Source of the DNA: Bacteroidales bacterium
Lineage (GTDB): Bacteria > Bacteroidota > Bacteroidia > Bacteroidales > F082
Assembly (NCBI GenBank): GCA_030683155.1
Contig: JAUXMV010000093.1
Coordinates: forward strand, 1 to 64,000
Length of the DNA stretch: 64,000 nucleotides
Direction: 5' to 3'
This document shows, one piece after another, positions 52,957-61,740 of the stretch (positions are counted from its first letter, which is position 1; each line of letters starts with the position of its first letter). The notes beneath the pieces were generated by a model that was not told where the DNA came from, did no database searches, and was given only the letters and a program-made list of their open reading frames with translations. Both the position numbers and the translations under genes were made by a program.

Positions 52957-54135
52957 ATGAAAAAAGCAGTAATTGTTTCTGGCGCACGTACGCCCATCGG
53001 CAATTTCGGCGGTTCACTTTCAGCGCTAAGTGCTGTTGAACTCGGCCGGATTGCATCAGCAGAGGCAATAAAAAGAGCAGGTATTCAGCCTGACATGATT
53101 GATGAAGTCATTGTTGGCAACATCCTTTCAGCTGGTCTTGGACAAAACATAGCAAGACAAATCGGTATTTATGCAGGTTGCCCTGAAACGACTCCTGCCA
53201 TAACAATCAATCAGCTTTGTGGCTCCGGCTTGCGTGCAGTCATGATGGCAGCGCAACTGATTCAGCTTGGCGAAGCAGAAGTTGTTTTGGCAGGTGGCAG
53301 CGAAAGCATGTCGAATGCTCCCTACCTTTTGCCAAAAGCAAGAAATGGCTATCGCATGGGCGATGGAACAATAGTCGACAGTATGATTCTGGACGGGCTG
53401 ACCGATGCTTTCAACAATTATCATATGGGTATTACAGCAGAAAATATTGCCGAACGGTGGAATCTCAGCCGTGAGGAGCAGGATGCCTTTGCCCTGAAAA
53501 GTCAGTTGAAAGCCGAAGTAGCGCAAAAAAGTGGTCGCTTCGCTGAAGAAATCGTCAATGTGATCATTCCTCAACGCAAAGGCGACCCAATAGTGGTTGA
53601 CACAGATGAATTCCCAAAACACGGCCTGAGCATCGACAAATTAGCCAAACTGAGACCAGCTTTCAAGTCGGATGGCACTGTCACTGCCGGCAATGCATCC
53701 GGAATCAACGATGGTGCCGCCGTGTTGGTAATAATGAGCGAAGAAAAAGCGAATTCATTAGGGTTGACACCTTTAGCAACAATCGAAGCATCTGCCTATG
53801 CAGCGCTCGACCCGAAAATAATGGGTTATGGTCCTGTTCCTGCCACAAAAAAAGCGCTTTCCAAAGCAGGCTGGGACATTGCCGACATTCAACTTATTGA
53901 AGCCAATGAAGCTTTTGCAGCACAATCGCTCGCTGTAGTTAAAGACCTCGGTCTCAATCCTGACATTGTAAATGTAAATGGTGGAGCCATTGCACTTGGT
54001 CATCCAATCGGCGCCTCAGGCGCGCGCGTTTTGATAACCCTCCTCTACGAAATGAAGAAAAGAGATCTTCAGAAAGGTCTTGCAACACTTTGTATTGGCG
54101 GTGGACAAGGAATTGCAATGTTGCTCAAAAGATAG
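52957..54135 (+). CDS. Acetyl-CoA C-acetyltransferase (thiolase)
   Basis: A 392-residue cytoplasmic thiolase. All catalytic elements are intact: the nucleophile in [11 protein letters not shown] (Cys near 88), [10 protein letters not shown] with the His, and [10 protein letters not shown] with the second Cys. Start [13 protein letters not shown] and length fit biosynthetic/degradative acetoacetyl-CoA thiolases (AtoB/PhaA). It condenses two acetyl-CoA or cleaves acetoacetyl-CoA. It is the first gene of an eight-gene plus-strand locus, followed after 45 bp by an SDR reductase. Confidence 0.93.
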   Translation: MKKAVIVSGARTPIGNFGGSLSALSAVELGRIASAEAIKRAGIQPDMIDEVIVGNILSAGLGQNIARQIGIYAGCPETTPAITINQLCGSGLRAVMMAAQLIQLGEAEVVLAGGSESMSNAPYLLPKARNGYRMGDGTIVDSMILDGLTDAFNNYHMGITAENIAERWNLSREEQDAFALKSQLKAEVAQKSGRFAEEIVNVIIPQRKGDPIVVDTDEFPKHGLSIDKLAKLRPAFKSDGTVTAGNASGINDGAAVLVIMSEEKANSLGLTPLATIEASAYAALDPKIMGYGPVPATKKALSKAGWDIADIQLIEANEAFAAQSLAVVKDLGLNPDIVNVNGGAIALGHPIGASGARVLITLLYEMKKRDLQKGLATLCIGGGQGIAMLLKR

Positions 54136-54180
54136 AGATTGAGAACAGAAAATTATTAAGAAACATAATACCTTATTTAT

Positions 54181-54924
54181 ATGCAAAGTTTATTGGATAA
54201 AGTGGCCATCATCACCGGTGGTGCAGATGGAATTGGAAAGGCTGCTGTGCAGCGCTTCGCTGCAGAGGGCGCAACCGTTGTGATCTGGGATTTGAATGAA
54301 GAGAAAGGAAATGAAACCGCTGAAAACCTTCGTCAGCATGGTCATAAAGTTGAATTTAAAAAACTTAATACTGCCAATTTTACTGAGGTTGAAGCAGCTG
54401 GAAAAGAAGCATTTGAGACCTATGGCCAGATAGATATTCTGATCAACAATGCGGGAATTACGCGCGATAGCACCTTGAAAAAGATGAGTCCGGAAAGCTG
54501 GCAGCAAGTGATCGATGTAAATCTGACCGGTGTTTTCAATTGCACAAAAGTCGTTTCTGCTTATATGCTTGAACGCAATTACGGTCGCATCATCAACACT
54601 TCTTCAGTGGTTGCATTGTATGGCAATTTCGGCCAGACAAATTATGTGGCAAGCAAGGCTGCACTTATCGGGATGACAAAAACACTGGCCAAAGAACTGG
54701 GAAGAAAAGGCATTACCGTAAATGCTGTAGCTCCAGGTTTTATTGCAACTGACATGGTTGCTAAAATGCCGGAAAATGTCCTTGCCGGAATGCGTGATAA
54801 AACACCCGTTGGCAGACTTGGAAAGCCCGAAGAGATTGCAGCGGCATACCTCTTTCTTGCAGGTGATGAAGCAGCCTTTATCAATGGCGCCATCCTGAGT
54901 GTTGACGGAGGCGTAGTAATCTGA
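54181..54924 (+). CDS. SDR-family 3-oxoacyl reductase / 3-hydroxyacyl-CoA dehydrogenase (FabG/PhaB-like)
   Basis: A 247-residue classical short-chain dehydrogenase with cofactor motif TGGADGIGKAA, NNAGITRD, and catalytic Ser and Tyr-x-x-x-Lys in NTSSVVALYGNFGQTNYVASK. The VNAVAPGFIATDM tail is typical of FabG and acetoacetyl-CoA reductases. Next to a thiolase, an acyl-CoA role (3-hydroxybutyryl-CoA to acetoacetyl-CoA or the reverse) is more likely than fatty-acid synthesis, but sequence alone cannot separate them. Confidence 0.9.
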   Translation: MQSLLDKVAIITGGADGIGKAAVQRFAAEGATVVIWDLNEEKGNETAENLRQHGHKVEFKKLNTANFTEVEAAGKEAFETYGQIDILINNAGITRDSTLKKMSPESWQQVIDVNLTGVFNCTKVVSAYMLERNYGRIINTSSVVALYGNFGQTNYVASKAALIGMTKTLAKELGRKGITVNAVAPGFIATDMVAKMPENVLAGMRDKTPVGRLGKPEEIAAAYLFLAGDEAAFINGAILSVDGGVVI

Positions 54925-54973
54925 TTGCTGCAGAAATAAGTTTCTGTGAATTACTGATCTGAAAAAGAACACA

Positions 54974-55969
54974 ATGAAAAAAATAAACGCAATCATCCAC
55001 TCCACAGGCATGTATGCCCCTGAGCGCGTTGTCCCGAACAGTTATTTCGATGCCTTGCTTGGCGAAGATGTGAGCAGCTGGCTCGAAGAAAATGTTCATA
55101 TTTATGAGCGGAGATGGTGCAATGAAGACCAATCCACGGCAGACCTCTGTATCGAAGCAGCCCGCGAAGCCTTGGAACGTGGCAATGTAAAACCGGAAGA
55201 GATTGATCTGCTTGTAATTTCAACTGATACCCCGGAATATGTTTCTCCTTCAACTGCTTCTAAAGTGCAGTTTCTGATGGGCATGACCAATGCAGGAACC
55301 TTCGATCTGAATACTGCCTGTGCCGGCTTTGTGACAGCACTTGACCTTGGCGCGAAATATATCAGATCGGATGAAAACTACAAAACGGTAATGGTGATCG
55401 GCGCTTATGCCATGAGCAAATACCTCAATATGAGCGACAAAAAAACCGTTACGCTATTTGCCGATGGAGCAGGTGCTGTTATCCTGAAGGCAGAAGAAAC
55501 ACAAGACCGCGGTTTTCTTGGCAGTCAGTTGATCACCAAAGGCGAATATTATGGCCATATGGGCATTTATGGTGGCGGAACTTTTCAGCCAATAAACAAA
55601 GAAATGGTTGAAAACAAAGACCATCTGCTCAAGTTTGTAACCAAATTCCCTAAAGAACTGAATCCTGAAATGTGGTCGATGATGGCAAGGACACTGAATG
55701 AAAGACTTGGTCTAAATCCTCAGGACGTTGACCAATATTTCATGACCCAGATCAATATCAATAGCATCTGGGAAACGATGGACAAGCTTGGTGTAAGTCG
55801 CGACAAAGCGCCGACAGTCATGCAGAAATATGGTTACACCGGATCAGCCTGCATCCCTTTTGCCTTGCATCAGACTATCCTCAAGGGAGAAATCAAGCGT
55901 GGCGACTTGTTATATTTCATCGGTTCCGGTGGCGGACTTGCTTTTGCCAGCGCTGCTTTCAGATACTAA
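54974..55969 (+). CDS. KASIII-like thiolase-fold protein lacking catalytic His and Asn
   Basis: A 331-residue FabH-fold protein. The nucleophile Cys116 is kept in DLNTACAGF. At the FabH HQAN site the sequence reads TQIN (258-261), so the His is Thr258; at the GNT site it reads GYT (287-289), so the Asn is Tyr288. The 30-residue spacing between the two sites equals E. coli FabH (His244, Asn274), so the alignment is not forced. Without the His/Asn pair, decarboxylative condensation is unlikely. An acyl-transfer or hydrolytic role through Cys116 is more plausible. It lies between the SDR and the symporter in a catabolic-looking operon. Confidence 0.85.
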   Translation: MKKINAIIHSTGMYAPERVVPNSYFDALLGEDVSSWLEENVHIYERRWCNEDQSTADLCIEAAREALERGNVKPEEIDLLVISTDTPEYVSPSTASKVQFLMGMTNAGTFDLNTACAGFVTALDLGAKYIRSDENYKTVMVIGAYAMSKYLNMSDKKTVTLFADGAGAVILKAEETQDRGFLGSQLITKGEYYGHMGIYGGGTFQPINKEMVENKDHLLKFVTKFPKELNPEMWSMMARTLNERLGLNPQDVDQYFMTQININSIWETMDKLGVSRDKAPTVMQKYGYTGSACIPFALHQTILKGEIKRGDLLYFIGSGGGLAFASAAFRY

Positions 55970-55996
55970 TAGCTTAAATATCAACAATCAAAAAAT

Positions 55997-57544
55997 ATGG
56001 TTTCGTCAGCACAAATAACAGGAGCATGGATACTGATCATCGTTTATGTGGTTGGTATCCTGATACTGGTTTTTAAAGGCGCTTCAAAAACCAAGAGTAT
56101 GAGCGATTATGCTTTGGGCAGCGTATTATTTTCGCCCATTGCTGTCGGACTTTCTTTGGCAGCCTCGATGACCAGTGCAGCCACCTTTGTGATCAACCCG
56201 GGATTCATTGCCAATTATGGTATTTCCGGAGTGATTTCATACGGCATTGCGCTACCCTTAGCAGCCGTTGTTTCGCTGATAGTGCTTACAAAAAGTTTCA
56301 GAAAACATGGTCAAACTGTTCGCGCACTTACGCTGGCCCAATGGATTGGAGCACGTTACAACAGCAAGCCCTATGCTTTCTTCATGGGAATTCTGGCGCT
56401 TCTGCTGATGACTTTTATTGTTTTGATTGTTGTCGCCCTCACAAAAGTTATTGCTACTGCCCTTCAGATGAATGATGTAGGTGTGATGATTGCCATTGTG
56501 GTTTTCGTGTTTGGATACATGATGTACGGAGGAGCCAACTCTATGGTCTATACCAATACTATTCAGGCAGTAATCATGATTATTGTAGCCGTCATCCTTC
56601 TTACGAGCGGCTACAGTCATTTCAGCGGCGGAATCAGTGCATTTATGGGAAAGCTTGCAGCCATTGACCTTAATCTGGTGAAAACAACAAATCCGGGAAG
56701 TCTTTTATTCAGAGACTTTTATGAGATCCTTTTCGCACAGATTGTTGTAGGCATTGCCATTGTTGTGCAGCCACATATCATTACAAAATCACTTCTTTTG
56801 AAACGCGAAAGTGATGTAAATAAGTTCCTCGTAACAGCTGTGGTTGCAGAATTACTGTTTTTTGCTGTTGTAATTGCCGGCCTTTATGCACGTCTCACCT
56901 TCCCCGATCTGAGTGTGGATGGAAAACTACTTCCCAATGACGGCATTATTCCGGCATATGTGGTAAAAATCTTTGCCGACGGGCCATTAGCGATTATTGT
57001 CGGACTTTTTGTGATTCTTGGTCTTATTTCGGCCGGGATGTCAACCCTTGAGGGACTCATTCAATCTGTTTCAACAACTATCACTTCTGATCTGCTTAAA
57101 CCTCTTTTCGGGAAACAACTTAACGACGAGTCAAAACTTATTGCAGTGAACAAAGCTGCTATTGTTTTGATGGGACTGGTAACAATTTACCTTTCTTACG
57201 GACAGTTGATGCAACCTAAGCTCAGTGTCGGTATCTTTGCACAAAATGGCGTATATGCCTATTTCAGCGCAGCGTTCATTCCGGTCATCTTTGGTATTTA
57301 TGTGAAAAACATCAAGGCCTCGGTACCAATGATTGCGTCCATAACAGCCATTATAGTGCATTTTTCAGTGTACTATCTTTTGCCGGTTGCTGTAAGTACT
57401 TATGGCTGGGATTTAGGATTTTTCACCAAGTTTGTTCAGGGATCGGTAAGAAATCCAGCCATCGCCTCATCAACAGCCATTGTTTTTTCAACCATCGCCG
57501 GCATAATCGCCTGGAGGATACAACTTAATAAAAAGAGCGTATGA
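55997..57544 (+). CDS. Sodium:solute symporter (SSS family)
   Basis: A 515-residue inner-membrane protein with about 13 helices and an SSS fold. The motif MSDYALGSVLFSPIAVGLSLAASMTSAATFVINPGF in the first helices contains the Na+ and substrate sites; GLISAGMSTLEGLIQSVST is the conserved late block. Relatives carry monocarboxylates, proline, pantothenate or sugars. In this locus, between a KASIII-like gene and a CoA ligase gene, a carboxylic acid is the likely cargo. Its stop overlaps the ligase start by 4 bp (ATGA). Confidence 0.88.
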   Translation: MVSSAQITGAWILIIVYVVGILILVFKGASKTKSMSDYALGSVLFSPIAVGLSLAASMTSAATFVINPGFIANYGISGVISYGIALPLAAVVSLIVLTKSFRKHGQTVRALTLAQWIGARYNSKPYAFFMGILALLLMTFIVLIVVALTKVIATALQMNDVGVMIAIVVFVFGYMMYGGANSMVYTNTIQAVIMIIVAVILLTSGYSHFSGGISAFMGKLAAIDLNLVKTTNPGSLLFRDFYEILFAQIVVGIAIVVQPHIITKSLLLKRESDVNKFLVTAVVAELLFFAVVIAGLYARLTFPDLSVDGKLLPNDGIIPAYVVKIFADGPLAIIVGLFVILGLISAGMSTLEGLIQSVSTTITSDLLKPLFGKQLNDESKLIAVNKAAIVLMGLVTIYLSYGQLMQPKLSVGIFAQNGVYAYFSAAFIPVIFGIYVKNIKASVPMIASITAIIVHFSVYYLLPVAVSTYGWDLGFFTKFVQGSVRNPAIASSTAIVFSTIAGIIAWRIQLNKKSV

Positions 57545-59067
57545 TCAATATATTTGACTGGGCCGGAAAATGGGCTGAATACAAAGCACACGACGCTGCA
57601 CTTGCCGAATATGAAACAGGTCGTGGTGTAAGTTGGTCAAAACTTAACAATCTTGCCTGCCATACTGCCAGCTGGCTAAAAAATGATTTCGGCATTATCA
57701 AAGGCGATCGCATTGCAATACTTGCAGAAAACAGTCTGGAGTTATCCGTTCTTTTTGCTGCAGCTCAAAAATCAGGCATCGTTTTGGTTCCATTGAACTT
57801 CAGGCTTACAACCTCAGAAATTGATTATCTCATAGGAAACTGCGAACCTAAAGCAATCCTCGCTGAGCATAAGTTTGCCGAAAAACTTGCTGGCAGTGAG
57901 CATTATAAGAAAACTGTCAACAAATTAAGCATTGAAGATTTTGCGCTTGCAAATGATGCAATTCTTGCTTCAGATACTACATACACTTTCCAAAATGTTG
58001 CACTTGAGGAAGACCATCCGGTCTTTCTTATCTACACTTCAGGAACGACAGCTTTTCCGAAAGGAAGCATTTATACCCATAAAATGCTTTTCTGGAACAG
58101 CATCAATACGCAACTAAGGTTGGATATTACAGCCGACGACCGCTCAATCAACTGTGCGCCCTCATTTCACACTGGAGGATGGAATGTGCTGTTGACACCA
58201 TTTTTGCACCATGGCGCCTTTACTTTGCTGATGCGGAAATTTGAGGCAAAAGAAGTCCTTCAGGCATTGGAAGACTATAAAATGACGATTTGGTGGGCTG
58301 TTCCGACAATGCTGAAAATGATGGCTGATGATCCGGTCTTTGAGAGCGTAAAGCTCGACAATCTGCGCTATTTTATTGTTGGCGGAGAGGCGATGCCTAT
58401 CCCGTTGATTGAACTGTGGCACAAAAAAGGAATACTTATCAGACAAGGATATGGACTCACTGAAGTTGGTCCGAATGTGACTTCACTCAACCATCAGGAT
58501 GCAATCAGAAAGCAAGGTTCAATTGGAAAACCTAACTTCTACTATCAAATCAGGATCGTAAATGAAAAAGGAAATGATGTACCGACCGGAGAAGCAGGTG
58601 AATTTCTTTTGAAAGGACCTACAGTAACACCCGGCTATTGGAACAATGAAGAAGCCACATACGACAACATTATTGACGGATGGTTTCATACAGGTGACCT
58701 TGTAAAAAGAGATGAAGAAGGATTCATTTATGTTGTGGACCGTTTGAAAAACATGTACATCTCAGGCGCAGAAAATGTCTATCCGGCTGAGGTTGAGTTT
58801 CAGCTCAGAAAGCATCCATCCATTGATGACGTGGCCATTATTGGTGTAGCAGACGAAAAATGGGGCGAATCCGGAATGGCTTTTATCAGTCTGAAACCAG
58901 GAGAAAAACTAACAGCGGAGGAGGTCACAGCATTCTGCACCGATAAACTTGCCAAATATAAAATACCCAAACATATTCGTTTTATGGATGAACTTCCAAA
59001 AAACGATGCCGGCAAAACAGATAAAAAGAAATTAAAAAGTATGACGCAACCAAAAGCATCACATTAA
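57541..59067 (+). CDS. Acyl-CoA synthetase (AMP-binding, ANL superfamily)
   Basis: A 508-residue acid-CoA ligase. The A3 phosphate loop is YTSGTTAFPKG (Ala in place of the common Gly), A5 is GYGLTEVGPN, A7 is GWFHTGDL, A8 is KNMYISGAENVYPAEVE, and the A10 lysine is in PKNDAGKTDKKKLK. It activates a carboxylate to its CoA thioester through an acyl-adenylate. Chain length or aromatic preference is not readable. The 4-bp overlap with the symporter gene suggests uptake followed directly by activation. Confidence 0.9.
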   Translation: MINIFDWAGKWAEYKAHDAALAEYETGRGVSWSKLNNLACHTASWLKNDFGIIKGDRIAILAENSLELSVLFAAAQKSGIVLVPLNFRLTTSEIDYLIGNCEPKAILAEHKFAEKLAGSEHYKKTVNKLSIEDFALANDAILASDTTYTFQNVALEEDHPVFLIYTSGTTAFPKGSIYTHKMLFWNSINTQLRLDITADDRSINCAPSFHTGGWNVLLTPFLHHGAFTLLMRKFEAKEVLQALEDYKMTIWWAVPTMLKMMADDPVFESVKLDNLRYFIVGGEAMPIPLIELWHKKGILIRQGYGLTEVGPNVTSLNHQDAIRKQGSIGKPNFYYQIRIVNEKGNDVPTGEAGEFLLKGPTVTPGYWNNEEATYDNIIDGWFHTGDLVKRDEEGFIYVVDRLKNMYISGAENVYPAEVEFQLRKHPSIDDVAIIGVADEKWGESGMAFISLKPGEKLTAEEVTAFCTDKLAKYKIPKHIRFMDELPKNDAGKTDKKKLKSMTQPKASH

Positions 59068-59109
59068 CATCAAATCTAATAGTATTATTAACCTAAATTT
59101 AAATTTATC

Positions 59110-59934
59110 ATGAAAACAAATCTTTTCAGGCTTATGGCCATCCTGCTCGGAATGAGCGTTTTAGTAAGTGCTTGTAAAAAAGATGATCCGGGTGTAGCTG
59201 CAACTATCCTCGAATTAACCGTTACTGACGACAACACAGAAGCTACTGTAGTTTTCAGTGAAGCCGTTTACAAGAACAACGACAAAACTGGCGCACTTGA
59301 CCAGAATTCTTTTGCAGTAACAATCACAGGTGGAACAGCAACCTTGGCAAGTTTCACGGTAACGCACACAGCCGGAACGGCTTCTGCATCGTTAAAACTT
59401 ACGCTTAATGGTGTAGTAAACGGACAGGAAACGCTAAGTGTTGCTCCAAAAACAGCTACAAGTATTTACAGCGGTTCAGGCGGTGCAACCCCAGCAACTG
59501 AAGTGAAAACCAAGGTCCTAAAGGAAACTGGCATCATCGGACGCTGGTACTCTTCAGGCGCCAACGTGGCTCCTATCTTACTTTCACTTGGAATTGACTC
59601 AGTATATGCTGATTTCAAAGTCAATGGATCGTATGAAGTGAAATCCTTTGCAGGCGGTTCACAAACTACACTCACCGGAAATTACGTTCAAACGAAATCA
59701 ACCTTTGGTAATATCTGGAACATTACAGTGAATCAGGGACAACCTTCAAGTTTGACAAGTGTTGGAATTTTTGAAGTAACAGGGGGCGCAAATGTTACAA
59801 TGAGGTACGAAATTGCACAGACAGATCCTCAGATTCCCGGTGTAACTGCACCAACAGCGGCTGGAGGCTTCGGTAGTACAAGCGGTGGCGCTTATGGTAT
59901 GTTGATTGTTCAAAAATATATCAAACTTCCATAA
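59110..59934 (+). CDS. Lipoprotein with Ig-like and lipocalin-like halves
   Basis: A 274-residue protein with a lipoprotein signal ending LVSACKK. The N-terminal half (about 25-135) is a Big/Ig-like sandwich (LTVTDDNTEATVVFSEAVY start). The C-terminal half (about 140-274) opens GIIGRWYSSGAN and alternates strands such as DFKVNGSYEVKSF, like small lipocalin-type domains of Bacteroidota. It may bind a hydrophobic ligand at the cell surface. It lies 42 bp after the CoA ligase and ends in a big hairpin, so genes downstream may be partly uncoupled. Confidence 0.65.
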   Translation: MKTNLFRLMAILLGMSVLVSACKKDDPGVAATILELTVTDDNTEATVVFSEAVYKNNDKTGALDQNSFAVTITGGTATLASFTVTHTAGTASASLKLTLNGVVNGQETLSVAPKTATSIYSGSGGATPATEVKTKVLKETGIIGRWYSSGANVAPILLSLGIDSVYADFKVNGSYEVKSFAGGSQTTLTGNYVQTKSTFGNIWNITVNQGQPSSLTSVGIFEVTGGANVTMRYEIAQTDPQIPGVTAPTAAGGFGSTSGGAYGMLIVQKYIKLP

Positions 59935-59960
59935 ACTTTTTCGGGGGGAGAAACACATTT

Positions 59961-60000
59961 CAGAAGTTGCAGCGGAACATGTTTCCGCTGCCTTCTGTTT
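59961..60000 (+). terminator. Long hairpin terminator inside the catabolic locus
   Basis: Inner 9-bp stem GCAGCGGAA (59969-59977) with TTCCGCTGC (59983-59991), extended by CAGAAG (59961-59966) with CTTCTG (59992-59997) across a TT bulge, then a short T-rich tail. It may attenuate rather than stop transcription. Confidence 0.65.
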
Positions 60001-60127
60001 GTTTACTCCTTCGGCTATCAGAAAATCTGATTTTCCTTTTCATTAACTTAAAGGCAATGCTTTTTCCGGTTTAATAACCAGGCATTTCTGTGTAAAACAT
60101 TCCTTCAACAACAAAATTCTTTTCATC

Positions 60128-61714
60128 ATGAAGAAATTTTACCTTTTGTACTTTTTTTTGTTTGTGATTATACAGCACAACGCTTTGGGACAAAACCCCG
60201 GCGTAAGTTATTTTCAACAGGAAATTCCACAAAAAGCCAACAAAGAATTTCAGTTTCTGGCGTTCTTCATCAATCAGGGCGTCACCTCCAACTTCTACCC
60301 TACCAACGAATTTTTGCGTGGTCAGGTCGTAGGACGGCTTTTTGGAGCTAACTCAACAACAACATCTGATACTGCAACTTCCATGTATGTTGAACAGCGA
60401 ATCATCCCATTTTTCATCTACCAGCCAAGCCTCTTCGACGGAAAAGCAATCCTGCGTGTTTCCATGGAAATCGATTGGACATGGGGTGATGCATCTTATG
60501 GCGTTGGCGGAAACCTTGGCAGTGCCATTTCAGCGGATCAGGTAAATATTCAGACACAAAATGTGGAACTCGAACTGCTTCCCTGGAAAGGCTGGGCTAT
60601 AAACCTCGGTCTGCAGCGCATGTTCGATACACCCTACAATCCTTACAGAACACTTTTCGACAAAATGGCCAACAGTGGTTACCGCCTCTCCTACTTCGGT
60701 ACCGATGCTGTGGGAGTAACAGTGCGTCACGACAGGGATTTTGGTCGTTACAAGTTAGGCTTTTTCAAATTTTATGAAAACGATATCTTCCGCGACGACG
60801 ATGTAAATATGTTCGAATTCATGGCCGACAGAAGCATTTCTCCTCTTTGGAAAGTGGGTGCTTCGGTGAACTATGTACGCGACAGGTCTGCAGGAAAAGG
60901 TGGCGTTTCAATTCTTGGTCAGGGCTTAAACTCCCTGCTGAACGACCATAACGGCACCTTCAAATTTAAGTTTGGGCCTAACCCCTACAAAGCAGACATT
61001 GTCTGGCTTGGAACTTTCTTCAGCCGCAACCTGGATATGATGGCTGATCCATTTTCACTTTCAGGTTTTTTCAATTACAATCTTGGTTCAGCCGATGTTC
61101 TGAAATCTGCTGATTGGGAAAAAGCAGCCGATATCGGTGGTTTTGCAGCCAATCTCAAAGGAATGTACCGCTACGGGCAAACAACCGACGATCATCTTAA
61201 AGTTGATCTTATCTATACCTCAGGAGACAAAGACGGATTGCTTGACAATAAATATTCAGGCGTCATGACCGCCAACACCTGGGGAGCACCCGGTGCAATT
61301 TTCATCAGTTCAGGCGCTTACATCCTCATGCCTCATGGCAATGTTGTGAATCGTTACACACCAGCCGTAGCCGACCTGTCAAATATGGGCTATGGCTTAA
61401 GTGCTGCAACAATGACCCTTTCAAAAGGAATTATACCCCATCGCCTGATCGCACGTGCCGGTGGCGCACTTGCTTTCAGCAACACTGCACCACTTGCAGG
61501 CGGCAAACATATTGGAACAGAAGCAAATATGGCTTTGATTTACAATATTGGCACCTATATGAGTCTGGAATGGCACACTGCACACATGTGGCTCGGAGAT
61601 TTCTACGACAGTGCCGACGATCGTTTCAGTGCTCCTGTCAATGGCGGAAAATATGGCGAGCGGCCTGTAAATCCATGGACCAGCTTCCTTGTCATGAAAT
61701 GGTTAATGTTCTGA
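60128..61714 (+). CDS. Outer-membrane porin-like beta-barrel protein
   Basis: A 528-residue protein with a signal peptide (cleavage near NALGQNP). Many aromatic-girdled strands are seen (for example VELELLPWKGWAINLGLQRM and KLGFFKFYENDIF), and it ends in WLMF, with a terminal Phe for BAM assembly. There is no TonB box or plug, so it is probably a passive channel. Placed between a surface lipoprotein gene and a hydrolase gene, it is the likely outer-membrane entry for the locus substrate. I do not recognise a specific named family. Confidence 0.78.
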   Translation: MKKFYLLYFFLFVIIQHNALGQNPGVSYFQQEIPQKANKEFQFLAFFINQGVTSNFYPTNEFLRGQVVGRLFGANSTTTSDTATSMYVEQRIIPFFIYQPSLFDGKAILRVSMEIDWTWGDASYGVGGNLGSAISADQVNIQTQNVELELLPWKGWAINLGLQRMFDTPYNPYRTLFDKMANSGYRLSYFGTDAVGVTVRHDRDFGRYKLGFFKFYENDIFRDDDVNMFEFMADRSISPLWKVGASVNYVRDRSAGKGGVSILGQGLNSLLNDHNGTFKFKFGPNPYKADIVWLGTFFSRNLDMMADPFSLSGFFNYNLGSADVLKSADWEKAADIGGFAANLKGMYRYGQTTDDHLKVDLIYTSGDKDGLLDNKYSGVMTANTWGAPGAIFISSGAYILMPHGNVVNRYTPAVADLSNMGYGLSAATMTLSKGIIPHRLIARAGGALAFSNTAPLAGGKHIGTEANMALIYNIGTYMSLEWHTAHMWLGDFYDSADDRFSAPVNGGKYGERPVNPWTSFLVMKWLMF

Positions 61715-61740
61715 TTAATATCTTTTAAAAGAAAAATACC

